DNA of 5,030 nt, taken from NCBI GenBank assembly GCA_965369635.1, contig CBDURC010000229.1, forward strand, positions 1 to 5,030. The letters run 5' to 3'. The notes under the pieces were generated by a model, which was not told the DNA's origin, did no database searches, and saw nothing but the letters and a program-made list of their open reading frames with translations. A program made the translations under genes and the position numbers. Positions 1-5,030 of the stretch are shown here, one piece after another. Position 1 is the stretch's first letter. Every line of letters starts with the position of its first letter. This stretch comes from UBA3071 sp965369635 (GTDB lineage Bacteria; Chloroflexota; Anaerolineae; UBA3071).

Positions 1-834
1 AAGGTCGTTCCTATCCTGCATCCCTTCAAACTCGCCAGCCGCGATTTCAGGGCGGAGGACACAGTCGTCTGCCTCAACAGCATCTGCGTCGGGGGGAAAG
101 AGGTGATTGTGATGGCCGGGCCCTGCGCCGTCGAGAGCCGCGAGCAAGTGTTGGAAATCGCCAAGGCGGTCAAGGAGGCTGGAGCGACTATCCTGAGAGG
201 CGGTGCCTACAAGCCTCGCACTTCACCCTACAGCTTCCAGGGGCTAGGTCTGGAAGGGCTCAAGATCCTGGCCGAGGCGCGCCAAGAGACCGGCCTGCTG
301 GTGCTCACCGAAGTTATGTCACCTGAAAAAGTGCCTCTGGTGGCAACCTACGCCGACATCTTGCAGATCGGCGCCCGCAACATGCAAAACTACGCCCTGC
401 TGCAAGCCGTCGGCAAGGCGCACAAGCCGGTGCTGCTGAAACGGGGCATGATGTCCACGGTGGAAGAGTTGCTCATGTCGGCCGAGTACATCCTCGCCCA
501 AGGCAACGAGCGGGTGATGCTCTGTGAACGGGGCATTCGCACCTTCGAGACCTACACCCGCAACACATTGGACATCAACGCCATCCCCTTGCTCAAGCAG
601 CTCACACACCTGCCGGTGATCGTGGATCCCAGCCACGGCACGGGCAAATGGGAGCTGGTGGCGGCGGTCTCGCGAGCGGCAGTGGCTGCCGGGGCCGATG
701 GGCTGCTCATTGAAGTACACTGTCACCCAGAGCAGGCCATGTCTGACGGTGCCCAGTCGCTGAGGCCGGAGCGTTTCGCTGCCCTGATGGATGAACTTCA
801 TCTGGTGGCGGAGGCAGTGGGTCGGACGATATGA
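1..834 (+). CDS. aroF: DAHP synthase, type I-beta (aroF-like), 5'-truncated by window edge
   Basis: This is 3-deoxy-D-arabino-heptulosonate-7-phosphate synthase, which condenses phosphoenolpyruvate with erythrose 4-phosphate as the first step of the shikimate pathway in the cytoplasm. The frame is open from base 1, giving 277 residues. The first ones (KVVPILHPFKLASRDF) match the linker that precedes the barrel in type I-beta enzymes. The GTG at 103 is therefore an internal codon, not the start, and the true start lies upstream. Visible motifs, in window residue numbers: AGPCAVES 39-46 (Cys42 is the likely metal ligand), RGGAYKPRTSPY 66-77, IGARNMQN 123-130, LLKRGM 145-150, CERGIRTFE 175-183, VDPSHGTGK 208-216 and EVHCHPE 238-244. 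These cover essentially the whole TIM barrel. The missing N-terminus would hold the ferredoxin-like (ACT-like) regulatory domain known from the Thermotoga enzyme, so feedback control cannot be judged here. It is followed by a 98-bp gap and tyrA. Confidence 0.95.
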   Translation, partial: KVVPILHPFKLASRDFRAEDTVVCLNSICVGGKEVIVMAGPCAVESREQVLEIAKAVKEAGATILRGGAYKPRTSPYSFQGLGLEGLKILAEARQETGLLVLTEVMSPEKVPLVATYADILQIGARNMQNYALLQAVGKAHKPVLLKRGMMSTVEELLMSAEYILAQGNERVMLCERGIRTFETYTRNTLDINAIPLLKQLTHLPVIVDPSHGTGKWELVAAVSRAAVAAGADGLLIEVHCHPEQAMSDGAQSLRPERFAALMDELHLVAEAVGRTI

Positions 835-836
835 AA

Positions 837-892
837 GTAGACAAGGGTACAATTAGACAGGTAGAAAAGGATACCAGTACACAAGTAGACAA
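837..892 (+). repeat. Degenerate 8-bp tandem repeat, consensus GTAGACAA, between aroF and tyrA
   Basis: Starting three bases after the aroF stop, the sequence splits into seven octamers in register: GTAGACAA, GGGTACAA, TTAGACAG, GTAGAAAA, GGATACCA, GTACACAA and GTAGACAA. The first and last are perfect, and the others match the consensus at 5 to 7 of 8 positions. The next two blocks (893-908) no longer resemble it. The perfect first and last units give a 13-bp direct repeat (AAGTAGACAAGGG) at 835-847 and 883-895. The tract is purine-rich and A-rich, unlike the GC-rich genes around it. I infer an eroded microsatellite-like array; no function is evident and no hairpin or terminator is present. 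Confidence 0.8.
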
Positions 893-921
893 GGGAAAGC
901 CGGAAAAGGGCAGGGCGCTTC

Positions 922-927
922 AGGAGG
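922..927 (+). promoter_or_regulatory. Shine-Dalgarno sequence of tyrA
   Basis: A perfect AGGAGG lies five bases before the ATG at 933. It fixes the tyrA start and is the only strong ribosome binding site in the window. The downstream genes have weaker G-rich sites inside the preceding coding region and probably rely on coupling. Confidence 0.85.
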
Positions 928-932
928 ACTAG

Positions 933-1805
933 ATGCGCGTGAGTGATTTGGGCGGCGCACAGGTAAGTGTGATCGGATTAGGGTTGATGGGGGGCTCCCT
1001 TGCTGCGGCGCTGAAGGTTCACGAAGCCTGTCGCTGCGTCGCCGGCGTGGCGCGGAGGAGTGAGACGATCGAATTCGCTCTAGCGCACGGCCTGATTGAC
1101 CAGGGCACAACTGACTTGGCGGACGGCGTACATGAGGCCGATATCGTCATCCTGGCGACGCCCGTGCGCGTCATCATACAACAACTAGGCGAAATCGGGC
1201 CGCTGCTGCCGCCAGGCTGCCTGCTGATGGACCTGGGCAGCACCAAAAGACAGATCGTCGCCAAGATGGCCCGACTGCCTGATCACATCCAGCCACTAGG
1301 TGGACATCCCATGTGCGGCAAGGAAGTATCAGGTCTCGAGGCAGCAGACCCGGCGCTCTACCAGGATCGCACCTTCATCCTCACACCGCTGGAGCGCACC
1401 TCAGAAGCAGCGCTGGCCCTGGGCCGCGCCTTGGCCAAAGCCATTGGCGCTCAACCGCTGGTGCTTGAGGCCCAGCGTCAAGACTTCCTGGTAGCCACCC
1501 TCAGCCACCTGCCTTACCTGCTGGCCTGTGCGCTCGTCGCCACGGCCGATGCCACAACCTCTGCCGACCACGCGGCGTGGGAGATCGTGGCCGGCGGCTA
1601 CCGCGACACATCACGCCTGGCCGGCAGTGATGTGACCATGATGACCGACATCTTGCTGACCAACCGGGCCGAGGTACTGAAAGCCCTTGGCGCCTATGCC
1701 AGGCAACTGCACGATTTGACCTGTCTCGTGGAGACGAGCGACGAAGAGGAAATGCAAATGGTGTTGGGTCGCATTCGCGAGGAGAGGCTGAGGATGTTCC
1801 CATGA
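933..1805 (+). CDS. tyrA: Prephenate/arogenate dehydrogenase (TyrA)
   Basis: This 290-residue protein, of usual length for a monofunctional TyrA, oxidatively decarboxylates prephenate (to 4-hydroxyphenylpyruvate) or arogenate (to tyrosine). It has an N-terminal Rossmann domain with GLGLMGGS at 15-22 and ATPV at 75-78, followed by DLGSTK 100-105 and GGHPMCGKE 123-131, whose His125 matches the catalytic His (His147 in Aquifex aeolicus by my alignment). The all-helical dimerisation domain has SHLPY 191-195 and YRDTSRLAGSD 223-233, where Arg228 is the likely substrate carboxylate ligand. There is no fused chorismate mutase or ACT domain. After the second strand the sequence is GVARRSET (38-45), without the acidic residue typical of NAD-specific enzymes, which suggests NADP. 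The second His of the common SHLPH motif is Tyr195. The stop overlaps the aroA start as ATGA. Family assignment is secure; substrate and cofactor preference are inferred. Confidence 0.93.
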   Translation: MRVSDLGGAQVSVIGLGLMGGSLAAALKVHEACRCVAGVARRSETIEFALAHGLIDQGTTDLADGVHEADIVILATPVRVIIQQLGEIGPLLPPGCLLMDLGSTKRQIVAKMARLPDHIQPLGGHPMCGKEVSGLEAADPALYQDRTFILTPLERTSEAALALGRALAKAIGAQPLVLEAQRQDFLVATLSHLPYLLACALVATADATTSADHAAWEIVAGGYRDTSRLAGSDVTMMTDILLTNRAEVLKALGAYARQLHDLTCLVETSDEEEMQMVLGRIREERLRMFP

Positions 1806-3145
1806 GCCAATTGACCGTACAGCCCGGCGCACCGCTGCACGGAAGAGTGAGCCTGCCAGGCGACAAATCCATCTCCCACCGGGCGCTGTTGCTATCCGCT
1901 CTGGCCGAAGGGACGAGCCGGGTAAGTGGCTTTCTGCCCGCCGCCGATTGCCAGGCCACGCTGCGCTGTCTGCGCCAACTGGGCGTGGAGATCGAAGAAC
2001 TCGATGCCACCACTCTGATCGTGCACGGAGGGGGACTGCACGGGTTGCGGCCACCGAGCGAGCCGCTCGATTGCGGCGGCTCAGGGACGACGATGCGGTT
2101 GCTGAGCGGCATCCTGGCCGGGCAGCCGTTCCGCAGTGTGCTTACGGGCAACACACAGCTCGGTCAACGGCCGATGGAGCGTATCGCCATTCCCTTGCGG
2201 CGGATGGGTGCTACGGTTGACGATACGGACGGCCACGCGCCTCTGATCATCATGGGAGGGCAATTGCGTGGCATGGATTGTGTGCTTCCGGTGGCTAGTG
2301 CGCAGGTCAAATCGGCTATACTTCTGGCCGGGCTATATGGAGGCGACCCGACGACAGTTCGGGAACCCGGCCCAGCCCGCGACCACACCGAGCGCATGTT
2401 ACAGGCCATGGGCGCAGACCTGACGGTGGATGGCCCCGTGATCACACTGCGTCCCGGCCGACCGCTGCGGGCTCGCCACGTTGCCGTGCCGGGTGACATC
2501 TCTTCCGCCGCCTTCCTGATGGCCGCCGCTGCCCTGGTGCCCGGCTCGGACGTAGCGCTAGACCAAGTGGGCGTGAATCCCACCCGCACCGGCGCGCTGG
2601 ACGTGCTGCGGTCCATGGGCGCCCAGATCCTGCTAGCCGATGCCACGAAGGAAGGAGGCGGGCGGGACTGGGGCAACGAGCCGGCGGCCGATCTGACGGT
2701 GCGGGCCAGCGAGTTGCAGGCAACGGATCGGTTCTATCGGCTCCATCGGCTGATTGCGGAGATAGGGGGAGCGCTGATCCCTCGCCTGATTGACGAACTG
2801 CCGTTGCTGGCTCTGGTGGCCACCCAGGCGCAGGGCACGACGCGGATTCGGGATGCCGCCGAGCTGCGGGTAAAGGAAACGGACCGCATTGCCACCACCG
2901 TGGCCGAGTTGCGCAAGCTGGGGGCGGAGATCGAAGGCCTGCCCGATGGAGTTGTGGTGCGGGGACCATCACCGCTGGTGGGGGGCGAAGTGGACAGCCA
3001 CGGCGACCACCGCTTGGCCATGACGCTGGCTGTGGCGGGGCTGTTGGCCTCGGGCGAGACGCTAGTGCATGACGCGGACTGCATCGCCGACTCCTTCCCC
3101 GGCTTCGCTGAGACGCTGCGCCGGCTGGGGGCAAATGTCAGATGA
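1802..3145 (+). CDS. aroA: EPSP synthase (3-phosphoshikimate 1-carboxyvinyltransferase) with an 11-residue insertion
   Basis: This enzyme transfers the enolpyruvyl group of PEP to shikimate 3-phosphate, the penultimate step to chorismate, and is the glyphosate target in sensitive organisms. Full-length at 447 residues. Motifs: PGDKSISHR 19-27, LDCGGSGTTMRLL 89-101, QRPMERI 122-128, SAQVKSA 166-172, DHTER 194-198, PGDISSAAF 230-238, NPTRTG 259-264, RLIDELP 328-334 (Asp331 is the likely catalytic Asp, Asp313 in E. coli), ELRVKETDR 354-362 and SHGDHRLAM 399-407. Position 93 is Gly where many homologues have Asn (GNSGT). The oddity is residues 309-319 (DRFYRLHRLIA): homologues run directly from SELQ-(two or so residues) to EIGGALIPRL. 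The extra 33 bp contain an inverted copy of the interspersed repeat described at 2728-2754. ATGA overlaps at both ends indicate translational coupling with tyrA and aroE; a TGAGGA seven bases before the start could act as ribosome binding site. Confidence 0.96.
   Translation: MSQLTVQPGAPLHGRVSLPGDKSISHRALLLSALAEGTSRVSGFLPAADCQATLRCLRQLGVEIEELDATTLIVHGGGLHGLRPPSEPLDCGGSGTTMRLLSGILAGQPFRSVLTGNTQLGQRPMERIAIPLRRMGATVDDTDGHAPLIIMGGQLRGMDCVLPVASAQVKSAILLAGLYGGDPTTVREPGPARDHTERMLQAMGADLTVDGPVITLRPGRPLRARHVAVPGDISSAAFLMAAAALVPGSDVALDQVGVNPTRTGALDVLRSMGAQILLADATKEGGGRDWGNEPAADLTVRASELQATDRFYRLHRLIAEIGGALIPRLIDELPLLALVATQAQGTTRIRDAAELRVKETDRIATTVAELRKLGAEIEGLPDGVVVRGPSPLVGGEVDSHGDHRLAMTLAVAGLLASGETLVHDADCIADSFPGFAETLRRLGANVR
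2728..2754 (-). repeat. Interspersed 27-bp repeat, copy A (inverted, inside aroA)
   Basis: On the minus strand this is the same 27-bp core as the copies at 4013, 4554 and 4936: an ATCAG leader, two nonamers of form CCGATRGAR, and a CCGA tail. It is identical to copies C and D over all 27 bases. Read on the + strand in the aroA frame it gives RFYRLHRLI. CGGA stands on both sides (2724-2727 and 2757-2760), exactly 33 bp apart, so removing 33 bp leaves a family-like ATEIGGALIPRL junction. This is the only copy in this orientation. Confidence 0.9.
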
Positions 3146-4059
3146 TCGAGATTGACGGACAGACTCGGCTACTGGGAATCGTGGGCTGGCCGATCCAGCA
3201 CACGCTCTCGCCGACAATGCACAATGCCGCTTTCGCTGCTCTGGGCATGAACTGGGCCTATCTGGCCTTGCCGGTCCCGCCCAGGCAACTCGGAACCGCG
3301 CTGCTCGGCATGGTGGCCCTTGGCTTCCGCGGTGGAAACGTGACCGTGCCCCACAAGCGGGCAGTGATGCCCCATCTCAATGACATCACAAAGTCCGCGC
3401 AGGCCATTGGAGCGGTGAACACCATCGTCGTGGACGATGATGGCCAGACGGTAGGAGACAACACCGACTGGGCGGGGTTCCTTGCCACCCTAAGGGCGCA
3501 GGGCTTCGTCTCCCGTGGCCGGCGTGCCTTAGTGCTGGGCGCGGGCGGCGCAGCACGGGCAGTTGTCTACGCATTAGCTCGGTCTGGCACGCAGGTAGTC
3601 ATTCTCAACCGCACCCTGCTTCGGGCCCAGGCGCTGGTCGAGCACCTTGCTCCCTCAGTACCGACGAGTTCTCTCAGTTCGCGGCCATTGAGCCATGATG
3701 CTCTTGCCGAAGAGGCCGCCCGCGCCGACCTTCTGGTCAATGCCACACCCGTCGGCATGTGGCCTCATGAAGAGGCATCCCCTTGGCCAGACACGGTACC
3801 CTTTCCGCACCACCTCCTCACCTGCGATCTGATCTACCGGCCACGGGAGACGAAGCTACTGCGTCAGGCGCGGCAGGCCGGAGCGGCGACTGTCGAAGGA
3901 ATGGGGATGCTCGTGCATCAAGGTGTGTTGGCCTTCGAGATGTGGACCGGACATCCGCCGCCGCTGGAGGTGATGCGTGCGGCTTGCGAACAGGCACTGG
4001 GGGGAAAACCGAATCAGCAGATGGAGCCGATAGAACCGAATCAACTGGGAGTAGAATAA
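3142..4059 (+). CDS. aroE: Shikimate dehydrogenase (AroE) with repeat-derived C-terminal tail
   Basis: This enzyme reduces 3-dehydroshikimate to shikimate with NADPH. It has 305 residues, somewhat longer than the usual 270-290. The substrate domain shows GWPIQHTLSPTMHN 15-28 (Thr21 and Ser23 replace the usual Ser-x-Ser), NVTVPHK 66-72 with the likely catalytic Lys72, and GDNTDWAGF 105-113 with Asp109. The cofactor domain shows GAGGAAR 133-139, NRT 156-158 (typical NADP-phosphate recognition) and NATPVGMWP 200-208. GMGMLVHQG 253-261 is the conserved C-terminal motif, with Gln260 expected to contact shikimate. The normal fold seems to end near residue 288. The final residues, PNQQMEPIEPNQLGVE, are proline/glutamate-rich and come largely from a copy of the interspersed repeat at 4013-4039. 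The start overlaps the aroA stop as ATGA; the stop is one base before aroC. Confidence 0.95.
   Translation: MIEIDGQTRLLGIVGWPIQHTLSPTMHNAAFAALGMNWAYLALPVPPRQLGTALLGMVALGFRGGNVTVPHKRAVMPHLNDITKSAQAIGAVNTIVVDDDGQTVGDNTDWAGFLATLRAQGFVSRGRRALVLGAGGAARAVVYALARSGTQVVILNRTLLRAQALVEHLAPSVPTSSLSSRPLSHDALAEEAARADLLVNATPVGMWPHEEASPWPDTVPFPHHLLTCDLIYRPRETKLLRQARQAGAATVEGMGMLVHQGVLAFEMWTGHPPPLEVMRAACEQALGGKPNQQMEPIEPNQLGVE
4013..4039 (+). repeat. Interspersed 27-bp repeat, copy B (3' end of aroE)
   Basis: This copy matches the 27-bp core with one difference (A at 4019 where the others have C). It can be read as four nonamers from 4009 to 4044: CCGAATCAG, CAGATGGAG, CCGATAGAA and CCGAATCAA. The 8-mer CCGAATCA therefore recurs at 4009-4016 and 4036-4043, 27 bp apart. 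In the aroE frame it encodes NQQMEPIEPNQ, just before the stop codon. Its end is 21 bp before the aroC ATG, so it directly abuts the region that must hold the aroC ribosome binding site (GGGAG at 4047-4051). Confidence 0.88.
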
Positions 4060-4060
4060 G

Positions 4061-5030
4061 ATGCTACGCTTCCTGACGGCTGGCGAGTCGCATGGGCCGT
4101 GCTTGCTAGCCATTGTAGAAGGGCTGCCGGCAGGGCTTCGTGTGAAGCAAGAAGCCATTGACCGTGACTTGCTGCGGCGGCAGGGCGGCTATGGGCGCGG
4201 CGCACGGATGCAGATCGAGCGAGATCGAGTGGAACTGCTCAGTGGGGTGTGGCAAGGGCGCACTAGCGGCGCGCCGGTGGCCCTGCGCATCGAGAACCGG
4301 GATTGGGTCAACTGGAAGGATCGAGACCTGCCCCCACTCACCGTGCCCCGGCCCGGCCACGCTGACTACGCTGGAATGATCAAGTATGGCTTCGACGATG
4401 CCCGTCCGGTATCGGAGCGGGCCAGCGCCCGGGAGACGGCAGCGCGTGTGGCCGTCGGTGCGCTGGCCAAGCTGCTGCTGGCAGAATTCGCTATCGCCGT
4501 GGGCGGTTTCGTGGTCCAAGTCGGCGGCGTGGTGGCTGAACAACCTGACCCAAATCAGCCGATGGAGCCGATAGAACCGATCTGGGCGCTGGCCGAGGCC
4601 AACGACCTGCGTTGTCCTGATGAAGTGGCTGCTGAGCGCATGCGGGCGGCCATTGATGCCGCACGGGAAGCGGGCGATTCGCTGGGCGGCGTCTTCGTGA
4701 TCGTGGCCACGGGCCTGCCGGTAGGATTGGGCAGCCACGTGCACTGGGAGCGCCGCTTGGACGCCCGCCTGGCAGCAGCTATGATGAGCATCCCAGCTAT
4801 CAAGGGCGTAGAGATTGGGTCAGCGTTTGACAACGCCCGCCTCACCGGCACCCAGGTTCACGACGAGGTGCTCCTGTCCAGTGATCGGGACTCGGTGATC
4901 AGGAACCAGAATTGCAGGGCAGACGCTGCCTCCCTATCAGCCGATGGAGCCGATAGAACCGAGATCACTCGTAGAACCAACCGCGCTGGTGGCATCGAAG
5001 GCGGCATCTCCAATGGCCAGCCCATCGTGG
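4061..5030 (+). CDS. aroC: Chorismate synthase (AroC), 3'-truncated by window edge, with two insertions
   Basis: This FMN-dependent enzyme converts EPSP to chorismate by 1,4-elimination of phosphate. About 323 codons are present and the frame is still open at the window end; the family's last C-terminal part is missing. Visible motifs: TAGESHGP 6-13 near the N-terminus, a DARPVSERASARETAARVAVGALAK-like core (signature around codons 112-136), DLRCPDEVAAERMRAAIDAAREAGDSLGG in the middle, then GLGSHVHWERRLDARLAAAMMSIPAIKGVEIG, HDE 267-269 and RRTNRAGGIEGGISNG from 304. Two stretches are foreign to the family: residues 165-173 (NQPMEPIEP), and a larger insertion between HDE and RRTNRAGG, where about 34 residues stand in place of roughly ten. 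Both contain a copy of the 27-bp repeat, read in two different frames. All catalytic signatures around them are intact, so the protein may still be functional. The start follows the aroE stop by one base. Confidence 0.95.
   Translation, partial: MLRFLTAGESHGPCLLAIVEGLPAGLRVKQEAIDRDLLRRQGGYGRGARMQIERDRVELLSGVWQGRTSGAPVALRIENRDWVNWKDRDLPPLTVPRPGHADYAGMIKYGFDDARPVSERASARETAARVAVGALAKLLLAEFAIAVGGFVVQVGGVVAEQPDPNQPMEPIEPIWALAEANDLRCPDEVAAERMRAAIDAAREAGDSLGGVFVIVATGLPVGLGSHVHWERRLDARLAAAMMSIPAIKGVEIGSAFDNARLTGTQVHDEVLLSSDRDSVIRNQNCRADAASLSADGADRTEITRRTNRAGGIEGGISNGQPIV
4554..4580 (+). repeat. Interspersed 27-bp repeat, copy C (inside aroC, first site)
   Basis: This is a perfect copy of the core. 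With its flanks it reads as four nonamers: CCAAATCAG, CCGATGGAG, CCGATAGAA and CCGATCTGG (4550-4585). In the aroC frame it encodes PNQ-PME-PIE-PIW, a three-residue periodicity. Removing 27 bp (codons 165-173) leaves AEQPDPIWALAEANDLRCPD, a plausible linker before the conserved DLRCPD motif. It is in the same reading frame as copy B. Confidence 0.9.
4936..4962 (+). repeat. Interspersed 27-bp repeat, copy D (inside aroC, second site)
   Basis: This perfect copy of the core is read in a different frame from copy C in the same gene, giving SADGADRTE (codons 293-301). It forms the right end of a longer stretch (about 4891-4962) that is not expected between HDE and RRTNRAGG. The 45 bp to its left (4891-4935) do not match the repeat and I do not recognise them. 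Confidence 0.9.

Noticed and set aside
103..105. GTG as start codon of the DAHP synthase
   Set aside because: The frame continues upstream to base 1 with family-like residues (VVPILHPFKLASR), and no ribosome binding site precedes the GTG. It is an internal Val codon.
319..852. Long antisense open frames opposite aroF, and similarly 2442-3134 opposite aroA
   Set aside because: They show no recognisable protein motif and lie opposite well-supported genes; long shadow frames are usual in GC-rich DNA.
853..882. Possible sigma70 promoter (TAGACA at 854-859) in the aroF-tyrA gap
   Set aside because: No credible -10 hexamer stands 16-18 bp downstream, and the hexamer is simply one unit of the octamer repeat.
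2170..2180. An 11-bp match (GCCGATGGAGC) to the interspersed repeat inside aroA
   Set aside because: It encodes the conserved RPMER motif of EPSP synthase, cannot be an insertion, and the match stops after 11 bp. Probably coincidence, though a native coding source for the nonamer cannot be excluded.
4917..4931. Small hairpin in the second aroC insertion as a terminator or mobile element end
   Set aside because: The stem is only about six pairs with a G-T wobble, no T-run follows, and it lies inside an open coding frame. Kept only as a detail of the composite insertion.
2728..4962. CRISPR-like array from four similar repeats
   Set aside because: Copies are 0.4 to 1.3 kb apart, one is inverted, and the intervals are conserved enzyme genes, not spacers.

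Overview
The window is the interior of an aromatic amino acid (shikimate pathway) operon, all on the + strand. In order it holds the 3' part of a DAHP synthase gene (type I-beta, aroF-like), tyrA (prephenate/arogenate dehydrogenase), aroA (EPSP synthase), aroE (shikimate dehydrogenase) and the 5' part of aroC (chorismate synthase). Both window ends cut through genes. Base composition is GC-rich. The order matches what I recall for the Thermotoga maritima aro cluster, where aroKB and aroQ follow aroC. GC content, protein style and the repeats below suggest a Chloroflexota-like bacterium, probably from a metagenome, but this placement is only a moderate-confidence inference.

Layout: DAHP synthase ends at 834. 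A 98-bp gap (835-932) follows, the only real intergenic space, and it carries an eroded tandem repeat with an 8-bp period. tyrA starts at 933 behind a perfect AGGAGG. tyrA/aroA and aroA/aroE overlap by ATGA (stop and start sharing bases), and aroE and aroC are separated by one base, so the last four genes look translationally coupled. Together the enzymes make DAHP (entry step), reduce 3-dehydroshikimate (AroE), make EPSP (AroA) and chorismate (AroC), and draw the pathway toward tyrosine (TyrA). Dehydroquinate synthase, dehydroquinase and shikimate kinase are not in the window. No promoter, terminator, RNA gene, transposase or CRISPR array was found.

The most unusual feature is a short interspersed repeat with a 27-bp core, present four times in 2.2 kb, each time inside a protein-coding gene: once inverted in aroA, once at the 3' end of aroE, and twice in aroC. 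It is built from 9-bp units (CCGATRGAR). It is read in three different reading frames (PMEPIEP twice, ADGADRT once, and antisense RFYRLHRL once), and never breaks the host frame. In aroA, and in the second aroC site, removing a multiple of three bases restores a family-like sequence. This looks like a coding-sequence-invading micro-element, similar in behaviour to the Rickettsia palindromic elements but with a different, non-palindromic, nonamer-based structure.
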